A DNA stretch of 64,000 nucleotides from Streptomyces pinistramenti (lineage in GTDB: Bacteria > Actinomycetota > Actinomycetes > Streptomycetales > Streptomycetaceae). Each line of letters starts with the position of its first letter. Position 1 is the first letter of the stretch. Made by a program: the position numbers and the translations under genes. Below, piece by piece: positions 7,895 to 13,958 of this stretch. Where the stretch lies: assembly GCF_020564935.1 (NCBI RefSeq), contig NZ_JAJCXB010000039.1, forward strand, positions 1-64,000. Reading direction: 5' to 3'. A model generated the notes under the pieces. It searched no databases, was not told where the DNA came from, and saw nothing but the letters and a program-made list of their open reading frames with translations.

Positions 7895-7924
7895 GCGCCC
7901 GGCCGCCGAGTGGCGGCCGGGCGC
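7895..7924 (-). terminator. terminator after the exonuclease gene
   Basis: A perfect 13-bp stem (GCGCCCGGCCGCC and its complement) with a GAGT loop begins 5 bp after the exonuclease stop. A second GC-rich hairpin lies at about 7831-7860, so transcription of the HIT gene probably restarts downstream. Confidence 0.7.
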
Positions 7925-7928
7925 GGGG

Positions 7929-8657
7929 TCATGCGGTGGTGTTCCGCTGGTGCGGGATGAGGGGCCAGTCGCTGCGGACGCTGTCGGCCTGGTGCTCCTT
8001 GCCGGGCGTGCGGCGGAAGTAGCCGGCCAGCGCCTCGGCCTGCTCCCGGGCCCACTGCATCTGGAGCTGGTGCAGCTGATCGAGCGGGACGCGGGACAGG
8101 TCGGGGAACGTCTGGCCCATCCGCCAGACGATGCGGCAGGCGGCGAGGGCGTCGGCGTCCGCACGGTGCGCTCCGCCGTGCTCCACGCGGTAGTGCCGGG
8201 CGAGGTCTTCGAGCTTCCGGCTGCCCCGGCGGAACTGGTCGAGGTGCTTGTCGAGGACGCGCGGGTCGACCACCGTCAGCTCCCCGCCGACGGCGTCTGC
8301 CAGGGGCTGGACCCCGTGCCGGCGGGCCTCGCGGTCCAGCAGCGTCAGGTCGAACACCGCGTTCATGACGATGACGGGCAGCCCGCCCCGGGCGGCGGCG
8401 GTGACCGCCTCGACGACCTCGGCGACGACGTCGGCGGCCAGGCGGCCATCAGTGCGGGCTCGGTCGGTGGTGATGCCGTGCACGGCCGCGGCGGCCTCGC
8501 TGATCTCGATACCGGGATCCGCGAGCCACGTCGCCGACTCGGTGGGCTGCCCACCGCCGCACTGGACAACGCAGGCGGTGACGATACGGTCCGATTCGAG
8601 GTCGACGCCGGTGGTTTCCAGGTCGACGCCGCACAGGCGGCCGGTGTGCCAGGTCAC
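7929..8657 (-). CDS. DnaQ-like 3'-5' exonuclease (DEDDh)
   Basis: A 242-residue protein with all three exonuclease motifs: ExoI GVDLETTG (Asp12, Glu14), ExoII VIVMNAVFDLTLL, and ExoIII HRADADALA, with the histidine five residues before the aspartate. It is the size of stand-alone epsilon-like exonucleases carried by actinophages and plasmids. It would remove 3' nucleotides from DNA or RNA, in repair, proofreading or turnover. Hairpins on both sides suggest a single-gene transcript. Confidence 0.85.
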   Translation of the reverse strand: MTWHTGRLCGVDLETTGVDLESDRIVTACVVQCGGGQPTESATWLADPGIEISEAAAAVHGITTDRARTDGRLAADVVAEVVEAVTAAARGGLPVIVMNAVFDLTLLDREARRHGVQPLADAVGGELTVVDPRVLDKHLDQFRRGSRKLEDLARHYRVEHGGAHRADADALAACRIVWRMGQTFPDLSRVPLDQLHQLQMQWAREQAEALAGYFRRTPGKEHQADSVRSDWPLIPHQRNTTA

Positions 8658-8725
8658 AGGTCATCTCCTTGATGCTTGCCAGCGTTGTTGCGCAGGGCGG
8701 CTGCCCGGCCTTCGTACCCGGGCCC

Positions 8726-8760
8726 GCTTCCCGGCGCGGGTGCTCGCCGCGCCGGGAAGC
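8726..8760 (-). terminator. terminator after the zinc-ribbon gene
   Basis: A perfect 14-bp stem (GCTTCCCGGCGCGG and its complement) with a 7-base loop lies about 110 bp after the stop of the 63-residue zinc-ribbon gene and upstream of the exonuclease start. Confidence 0.7.
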
Positions 8761-8869
8761 GGACCGGTGCTCTCAGGTCCTGCCCCGAAGGCACAGGTCG
8801 CAGTGGGGTGACCGCAGTCGAGGCCGTGCATGCGCTCGGTGGACTGCGTCCAGGCGTAGCCGTGACACG

Positions 8870-9061
8870 TCAGCCGGTGATGTCGAAGACCAGGCCGCTG
8901 GGCGCCACGGTGAGGACGGTGGCGCATCCGTCGCACGTGTAGTCGCGGTACCCGTGCGCCCGGTCCATTGCAGCCATGGGCTCGTCGCAGCAGCCGGGCG
9001 TGGTGTCGAGGCCGAGGTCGTCGCCGATGGACAGTTCGAGGCCGTGGGTGTTCGGTCCCAT
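8870..9061 (-). CDS. small zinc-ribbon-like protein
   Basis: A 63-residue protein with four cysteines in CC and CDGC arrangement (TTPGCCDEPM, then YTCDGCATVLTV), suitable for one zinc ion. AAAGGAGATCTC precedes the ATG at 9061, an excellent ribosome site. It follows the 35-codon leader ORF by 10 bp and is driven by repeat-element copy 2. It may be a small regulatory or adaptor protein; the function is unknown. Confidence 0.65.
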   Translation of the reverse strand: MGPNTHGLELSIGDDLGLDTTPGCCDEPMAAMDRAHGYRDYTCDGCATVLTVAPSGLVFDITG

Positions 9062-9071
9062 GAGATCTCCT

Positions 9072-9179
9072 TTACGGGCAGCTGGTCAGGCGCAGGAGGC
9101 AAGCTCCAAGTCGCCTGGTCAGTAGGACAGTTGGTGATTCGTTCAGGCGGTTCGCCTGGCGATGGATCCACCATGACAC
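9072..9179 (-). CDS. 35-residue ORF, truncated paralogue of the gene at 10713
   Basis: It opens with VSWWIHRQANRLNE, identical for its first 12 residues to the start of the protein at 10952. The DNA differs only at synonymous sites there (CAC/CAT, CGG/CGC, CTC/CTG), so the segment was under coding selection. After residue 13 the two diverge, and this one stops at a TAA just before the zinc-ribbon gene. It is either a leader peptide or a decayed duplicate. Confidence 0.45.
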   Translation of the reverse strand: MSWWIHRQANRLNESPTVLLTRRLGACLLRLTSCP

Positions 9180-9181
9180 AT

Positions 9182-9221
9182 AACTTCACCAAGAACAATA
9201 CAACTTCAACGAGAACATGAA
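9182..9221. promoter_or_regulatory. promoter repeat, copy 2 (two tandem 20-bp units)
   Basis: AACTTCACCAAGAACAATAC is followed immediately by AACTTCAACGAGAACATGAA. These are two direct 20-bp units sharing AACTTCA-N3-GAACA, spaced two helical turns apart. It lies 2 bp upstream of the GTG at 9179. Such tandem units fit cooperative binding by a regulator overlapping a leftward promoter. Confidence 0.65.
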
Positions 9222-9324
9222 TGCTTCGGCAGATATCTCTGGGAAACTCCGCCGCTTGGAACCAACGGCCGGGACCTGCCGCGTCTCCCCTGCCGGCCCG
9301 CAGACACGTACGGGCCGGGAATGC

Positions 9325-9350
9325 TGACGGCCCCGCAGGCGGGGCCGTCA
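9325..9350 (-). terminator. terminator after the Lys-rich small gene
   Basis: A 12-bp inverted repeat (TGACGGCCCCGC and its complement) lies 20 bp after the stop at 9370. A second inverted repeat, CCGGCCCG and CGGGCCGG, lies just beyond. Confidence 0.65.
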
Positions 9351-9369
9351 GGTAGTGCATGACTGCCAA

Positions 9370-9537
9370 TCAGTCGTCGCTCCTGCTCTTCTTCCTGCCC
9401 TTGCTCTTCTTGCTCTTGCCCTCCGTGGCGATGAACCTGACGCCGGGAGCGATCATGCGGGCCTCCCCCTCAGCGCGGGTGGTCTCGGTGTACGTGCCGT
9501 CGGGACCGGTAACGGTGCGCTTGCGTGTCCAGCCCAT
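9370..9537 (-). CDS. 55-residue basic small protein
   Basis: Starts MGWTRKRTVTGPDGTYTETT and ends in a Lys/Arg/Ser tail with KSKKSKGRKKSRSDD. GGGAGAAACGGGC gives a good ribosome site before the ATG at 9537, and a terminator follows. The charged tail suggests nucleic-acid binding. It resembles other short tail-bearing Streptomyces plasmid proteins but has no known function. Confidence 0.55.
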   Translation of the reverse strand: MGWTRKRTVTGPDGTYTETTRAEGEARMIAPGVRFIATEGKSKKSKGRKKSRSDD

Positions 9538-9629
9538 GCCCGTTTCTCCCTCGCTCGTGGATGTGCGGTCGTGGTGCGGATCGCCGGCCGGATCGGGGTG
9601 TGAGACCAGCCGCCGGGAACGGACGTTCG

Positions 9630-10061
9630 TCAGCTCAGGCCGGTCAGGGCCAGGGCGGCGACGGCCAGGGCCGTCAGGTGCGCAGCCTGATCGACGTGGG
9701 CCAGGCCGCCGTGTTTGACGAAGTCACGCTGGCCGGTGGTCTCCATCCACCAGCGCACCGGCCACCGGCGGTCGATGACGGCGTGTGTGCCGCCGATCCA
9801 CAGCAGGCCGGCGGCAGCGGCCGGGACGGTCAGCGGCAGGCCCAGGACGAGGACGCCGAGGGCGAGGGCGACGCCGGTCGTCAGCACGTGCGTCCCCGCA
9901 TGGACCAGGTTCGGGCCCCACCCGTGGTGGTAGCGGCCGGGATTCTCGTCCGTGTCCCCCTCGGTCCAGCCGGCCTTGCATCCGGCCTGGCGATCGGTCT
10001 GGAAGGGGTAGTCGCTCAGCAGGTGCGCGACGTACATCAGGATGAATAACGATGGGAACAT
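9630..10061 (-). CDS. DUF3307-type membrane protein
   Basis: A 143-residue protein. The N-terminal LFILMYVAHLLSDYPFQTDRQA is the signature of the DUF3307 family (AHLLaDFpLQtd). Further membrane helices lie at about 55-75, 78-96 and 125-142, and GGTHAVIDRRWPVRWW is a conserved loop. GGAGAACCCC precedes the ATG at 10061. Family members are integral membrane proteins of unknown function, common on actinobacterial phages and plasmids. Confidence 0.75.
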   Translation of the reverse strand: MFPSLFILMYVAHLLSDYPFQTDRQAGCKAGWTEGDTDENPGRYHHGWGPNLVHAGTHVLTTGVALALGVLVLGLPLTVPAAAAGLLWIGGTHAVIDRRWPVRWWMETTGQRDFVKHGGLAHVDQAAHLTALAVAALALTGLS

Positions 10062-10165
10062 GGGGTTCTCCTCCGGTGTCGAGCTGGCGGGAGGCGGGGC
10101 GGCCGGTCGGTTGGCACTGCGGGCCGCTCCGCAGTTCAGCGGTTGTTCTGGGTTGCGCCGGCTGC

Positions 10166-10609
10166 TCAGGCGAAGCGCTGCGCAGCGGTGGCCATGAAAC
10201 GGTCGGCGGCCTCGATGGCGGACTCCCGGCGGGCGTCGAGGTCGACGGCGCCGCGCAGCGCGTAGGCGGCGCGGGCGGCATCCTCGGCGGCCGGGGCGAG
10301 CGCCGGCACGAGGATCGACACCAGCGCCTTGGGCCCCTCAATCGAGGAACGGGTGGCGTGCGACTCGGCGCGGGCGGCAGCGACGCGGTCGGCGCCCGCG
10401 CCGGTCAGGCGCAGGTCCTCACGCACGGCCATCGCCCGGCGGTGAGCGGCCACGGCCGCGGTGAAGGCGACAGCGGCCTCCAGCTCCTTGTCCCGACGGG
10501 CATCGTCCCGCTCGCCCTCGCGGGCCGTGCGGGCGGTGCGGTGCTGGAGAAGCCCGGCGACCACCGCGCCGAGCAGCGTGCCGGCGACGGCGATCAGGGT
10601 GCTGACCAT
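10166..10609 (-). CDS. membrane-anchored coiled-coil protein
   Basis: A 147-residue protein beginning MVSTLIAVAGTLLGAVVAGL, a single membrane anchor at about 3-22. It is followed by a long charged helical region (TARTAREGERDDARRDKELE) and Ala-rich helices. AGGAGACTC precedes the ATG. The topology, one N-terminal anchor and a cytoplasmic coiled coil, recurs in small Streptomyces plasmid proteins. The role is unknown. Confidence 0.55.
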   Translation of the reverse strand: MVSTLIAVAGTLLGAVVAGLLQHRTARTAREGERDDARRDKELEAAVAFTAAVAAHRRAMAVREDLRLTGAGADRVAAARAESHATRSSIEGPKALVSILVPALAPAAEDAARAAYALRGAVDLDARRESAIEAADRFMATAAQRFA

Positions 10610-10712
10610 GAGTCTCCTTCGGTTGTGTGGGGCCGCTGACGTCCCGGGCAGCAGCCGAGTGCCCCGGGCCGGATCCGATCCGGCAGCGTCACGCCTGGTC
10701 CGGGGCTCCAGG

Positions 10713-10952
10713 TCAGCCCCGGTCGCGTGTGATGAGGCGGACGTCGGGGTCGCCTTGCAGGTCTTCGGTGCTGCGGGTCCAGTCGGCCCAGGCCGCGACC
10801 TCGGCGGCGGCAAGGAGCGCGCCGGCCTGGGTCGGGAAAGCGGCGAGCACGAGGCCCTCGTAGTGGCCGATCCGCCACGGGTAGGCGTCGTCCTCCTCCC
10901 GCGATTGGCGTCCTTTGAGGCGGTTCGCCTGCCGGTGGATCCACCATGACAC
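10713..10952 (-). CDS. 79-residue hypothetical protein behind the repeated promoter
   Basis: It begins at a GTG 2 bp from repeat-element copy 3 and reads VSWWIHRQANRLKGRQSREE, then DDAYPWRIGHYEGLVLAAFP, and a helical Ala-rich end. Its N-terminus is duplicated at 9179. No motif is recognised. The shared element implies co-regulation with the zinc-ribbon and membrane-protein genes. Confidence 0.5.
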   Translation of the reverse strand: MSWWIHRQANRLKGRQSREEDDAYPWRIGHYEGLVLAAFPTQAGALLAAAEVAAWADWTRSTEDLQGDPDVRLITRDRG

Positions 10953-10954
10953 AA

Positions 10955-10994
10955 AACTTCACTGAGAACAAGATTACTTTACCTAGAACAAAAA
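10955..10994. promoter_or_regulatory. promoter repeat, copy 3, between divergent genes
   Basis: AACTTCACTGAGAACAAGAT is followed by TACTTTACCTAGAACAAAAA, the same two 20-bp units as at 9182 with more drift in the distal one. A third partial match (GGCTTCACTGG) follows. Here it also lies 36 bp upstream of the rightward HTH gene at 11030, whose product is the nearest candidate regulator. Confidence 0.6.
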
Positions 10995-11029
10995 GGCTTC
11001 ACTGGCCAGATTTGGGCTACCCTGTGAGG

Positions 11030-11290
11030 ATGGCTATTCCCGAGAAGGCGCAGCTAGAGGCCCTGGAACTCGTCGACGAACTGGGCAGGAAGCGGGCGAA
11101 ACTTCTCGCCGACGCGGACGAACTGCTCCCGCAGATCAAGGAGGCGGTGCTACGCGCGGTGCAGCTCGGCGCCTCCCGCTCCCGCGTCCAGGACCTCAGC
11201 AGGGTCAGCCCCGGCCCCGTCTACCGCTGGTACCGCGAGGCCGGGCTGGAAATGAGGAAGGACAAGACAGACGACGGCGAGACGAACTGA
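11030..11290 (+). CDS. small HTH DNA-binding protein, candidate regulator of the repeat-element genes
   Basis: An 86-residue protein with a helical N-terminus (EKAQLEALELVDELGRKRAK) and a resolvase/MarR-like HTH at about 50-74 (LGASRSRVQDLSRVSPGPVY, then RWYREAGL). A TACCCT -10 box ends 6 bp before the ATG, the usual layout of leaderless actinobacterial genes; an in-frame GTG two codons earlier is an alternative start. It is divergent from the gene behind repeat copy 3, so autoregulation through that element is plausible. Confidence 0.65.
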   Translation: MAIPEKAQLEALELVDELGRKRAKLLADADELLPQIKEAVLRAVQLGASRSRVQDLSRVSPGPVYRWYREAGLEMRKDKTDDGETN

Positions 11291-11364
11291 CGCCCTCTCC
11301 GTCCGGCCCGCCTTGCCGTCCGGACGCCGAAGGAACGGGCAGCGCGGCCAGCCCCAGAACCACT

Positions 11365-11398
11365 GCGGGCCTGTACCGGTCGACCGGTACAGGCCCGC
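11365..11398. terminator. 34-bp perfect palindrome, probable terminator
   Basis: Sixteen-bp arms GCGGGCCTGTACCGGT and complement flank a CG centre, 75 bp after the small HTH gene. It probably terminates that gene. Perfect symmetry with almost no loop would also suit a protein-binding site. Confidence 0.6.
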
Positions 11399-11701
11399 TT
11401 CATCCTTCATGTGCGTGGAGCTGGCTCGGACTCCATCCGGATCCGGATGGAGTCCGCGTCCTCGGCCGGATCCGCAACCCGGCCGGGAGTGCCGACCGCT
11501 ACCGTGGTTATGCATCACCCGGCTAGCCGCGTACTGCCGGTCGCCGCTCAGTCCGCGCCCACGCAGCGGACACCCTCGATACGGGGGCGGCCAAGGTCTC
11601 CTGGGGCCCGCGTAGATCACTGCGAGTGCGCCGTCCGTCGTCCTTCTGCGGCCCCTGACGTACGGCCGGAGGAGCGTGGGTCTGTCCGGCTGGGAGACGT
11701 C

Positions 11702-13243
11702 ATGCCGAAGAAGCAACCGACCGCAGCGAAGCGGGCCCGCACCGCCGCCCGCACCGGCGCCAAGTACACCGCCGCCCGCCGCGAAGCGGGCGCCCACCAC
11801 CGCCTTCCGCCCCACATCGGCCTCTTCGACGACCAGACACTGCCCGAGGGCGAGCGCATGGTCGTCGACTGCCTCCGGGCGCTCATGGCCCAGGGAGAGC
11901 AGCTGGCGGTGCGCATCGCCGAGCCCGATCCGGAGGTCGTCGATGCGCAGCTGCCGGCCGCGGAGCGGGGTGTGAGCCCGCAGTGGCGGCGGTGGGCGTC
12001 GGTCCAGGCCGCCGTCGACGGGTACGTGCTGCGGGAGACCCAGTACGGGCCGAACCGCTCCGGCTACACCCAGGCCAGCCGCGGGCCCCGCGTGCCGGTG
12101 CCGGTGCGCGCGGCCGACGGCACCGTGACCGTGGTGGCGATGCCCGAGTGGGCGTGGCTGCACGAGGGCCGGTGGATCTGGGCTCACACCGGCTGGCCGC
12201 TGGAGTCGCCCGGCCGGATCGTGGACCCGCCGCAGGAGTTCGCGCCGGCGCCGGCACTGCGCTGGCAGGTCGCGGTCTGGCTCGACCTCGGCGGAGGGAG
12301 AGTGCTGGGCGAGGACTACGGCGGCAGCACCTCCAGCTGGCAGACCGTCGGCTGGTGCGCGAGCCGGGCCGACGCCCGCCAGATCGCCCGCGCCTACACC
12401 ACGCACCGCGGCCCCTACGCCCGCGCCGACGTCGTGGAGCACGGGACCGACAATGGTGTCGTCTCCCTCACCACGGACACCTACCTCCCGGCGCCGGACG
12501 CTCCCGAGCGCCCCCGCGCCTGCCCCGCCCCGGGTCCACGCCCGGCCTCCCCCGGCCGGTCCGAGATCCCCGAACCCGCCTGGCACCGGCGGCAGGGCAA
12601 TCCTCCGGACTCGTCGCTGACCGTGTGGACCACCGCCGGCTGGCGCACGCTGGTGTGGACCGACTACCAGACCGCGAACATCGCAGCCATGCTCGGCATC
12701 GGTGCCGGCGGCCCGTACCCGTGGGCGGAGAGCTGGGGGCCACGTCACCCCGACCGGGACCTGCACGAGTGGACCCAGGAAGGCCGCAAGCTGCACGGCC
12801 AGTTCCCCGAACCCAGCTTTCAGGAACACACGAACTTCATCGACGCCGCGCGCCGTACCAGGGAAGACGCTCTGGTGGCCGCGCTCGCCGAACGGGGCGG
12901 CCTCACCCCCGGCCAGGCCGCCGCCCGTCTGGCTCAGGGCGGCCAGACGTACCGCGAGGTCCTGGACGTCGGGCAGGCAGCCATCTCCCGCGCCCTCCAC
13001 CCCACCCGCCGCGCCCTGCCCCAGGGCCCCGAGCGCACCGCGATCCGGCACGCCCTGGACGACCTCACCGACCATCATCTGCTGCCCGCCGACGCGGAGC
13101 GCCTCGCCAATGAGCAGTTGGACAGTGAGGCCGAGGCGGACCGCCCGCCCGAGGTGACCGCCTGGTGCCGCCGGGCAGTCGCCGAGTACATCGCACCCGC
13201 CCCCGACACGGACGCCGTCTGCCGCCGAGCCGCCACCCGCTGA
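11702..13243 (+). CDS. large hypothetical protein with Streptomyces N-terminal basic motif
   Basis: A 513-residue protein. The N-terminus MPKKQPTAAKRARTAARTGA, then KYTAARREAG, matches a short basic motif (TG-x-KYT-x-A-x-R) that heads many unrelated Streptomyces proteins. Two similar Trp-rich modules follow: GRWIWAHTGWPL and VAVWLDLGGGRVLGEDYGGS early, and WTTAGWRTLVWTDYQTANIA later. The C-terminal 90 residues (LTPGQAAARLAQGGQTYREV) are helical. The rightward gene stands alone and converges on the Tpg-like gene. I do not recognise a function. Confidence 0.65.
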   Translation: MPKKQPTAAKRARTAARTGAKYTAARREAGAHHRLPPHIGLFDDQTLPEGERMVVDCLRALMAQGEQLAVRIAEPDPEVVDAQLPAAERGVSPQWRRWASVQAAVDGYVLRETQYGPNRSGYTQASRGPRVPVPVRAADGTVTVVAMPEWAWLHEGRWIWAHTGWPLESPGRIVDPPQEFAPAPALRWQVAVWLDLGGGRVLGEDYGGSTSSWQTVGWCASRADARQIARAYTTHRGPYARADVVEHGTDNGVVSLTTDTYLPAPDAPERPRACPAPGPRPASPGRSEIPEPAWHRRQGNPPDSSLTVWTTAGWRTLVWTDYQTANIAAMLGIGAGGPYPWAESWGPRHPDRDLHEWTQEGRKLHGQFPEPSFQEHTNFIDAARRTREDALVAALAERGGLTPGQAAARLAQGGQTYREVLDVGQAAISRALHPTRRALPQGPERTAIRHALDDLTDHHLLPADAERLANEQLDSEAEADRPPEVTAWCRRAVAEYIAPAPDTDAVCRRAATR

Positions 13244-13283
13244 GCTGTAACCAAGCTCCCCGCACGGCAGCGGTCCCGCCCTC

Positions 13284-13318
13284 CCGCCGGGCCCCTACGT
13301 CCGTACAGGGCCCGGCGG
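13284..13318. terminator. bidirectional terminator between convergent genes
   Basis: A perfect 11-bp stem (CCGCCGGGCCC and its complement) around a 13-base loop lies between the stop codons of the rightward gene (13243) and the leftward Tpg-like gene (13332). Confidence 0.7.
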
Positions 13319-13331
13319 TTGAACGGTTGGG

Positions 13332-13958
13332 TCAGGCGATGGCGGCGCTGCCCACCCACGCGTAGACCAGATACTCGCCGCCCTCCTCCATCGCCGCGAA
13401 GGCCAAGTCCTCCACCGCGCCGTAGTCGCCCTCCTCCCACGCGTTCAGCAGCGGCCCCCACCGGTACTCGGAGATGCGCACCTCGCCGGGACCGAGGACG
13501 CGGCGGTGCTTTTCCTGCACGCGGCTCTGGTCGAGGGGGGTGACCTGGATGGTGGCGCCGCGGCCGCGGTCGAACTCGCGGCGCACCGCGCGGCGGGCGC
13601 CGCCCTTGCGGGCCAGCGTCGCCTGGTATGCCTGCTCGATCCGCTCCAGGCTCGCCGGGCGGGGCCGGCGCCGCCCCTTGGACCAGTCATTCACATCGCG
13701 CGGCTTGATGCCGTGCTCGGCTGCTGCCTCGCGTGCCGGGCCGGTCTTGGCGAGCGCGTTGAGGCGGGCGTTGAGCCCGCGGCGGGTCGTGATCGGTGAC
13801 TTGATGCCGCGCACGCGGCCGGCCGCGGCCTCGTCGAGGAAGGTGCCGATGGCCTGGCCGAGCGGTGTGCCGGTCGCGCCGAGCTGGCCGTTGGGCACGT
13901 AGCCGGGGATGCTGGAGCGGCGGGCCCCCGGCCCGCTGGAGCGGGACGCCTCAGGCAT
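13332..13958 (-). CDS. HTH protein resembling Tpg telomere terminal proteins
   Basis: A 208-residue protein. An HTH region reads LNALAKTGPAREAAAEHGI, then KPRDVNDWSKGRRRPRPASL, followed by a basic helix and an acidic C-terminus (LNAWEEGDYGAVEDLAFAAM). Size, the HTH-then-basic order and the KGxxxxPxxS linker resemble the Tpg proteins that cap Streptomyces linear replicons and prime end patching. The start at 13958 overlaps the end of the helicase gene by 8 bp. tap-tpg pairs are likewise operonic. The similarity is from memory of the family and could be limited to the HTH. Confidence 0.45.
   Translation of the reverse strand: MPEASRSSGPGARRSSIPGYVPNGQLGATGTPLGQAIGTFLDEAAAGRVRGIKSPITTRRGLNARLNALAKTGPAREAAAEHGIKPRDVNDWSKGRRRPRPASLERIEQAYQATLARKGGARRAVRREFDRGRGATIQVTPLDQSRVQEKHRRVLGPGEVRISEYRWGPLLNAWEEGDYGAVEDLAFAAMEEGGEYLVYAWVGSAAIA

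Noticed and set aside
8661..8831. A 56-codon leftward frame (MHGLDCGHPTATC...) between the exonuclease and zinc-ribbon genes
   Set aside because: It has no ribosome site and contains the 14-bp terminator stem at 8726-8760 of the upstream gene.
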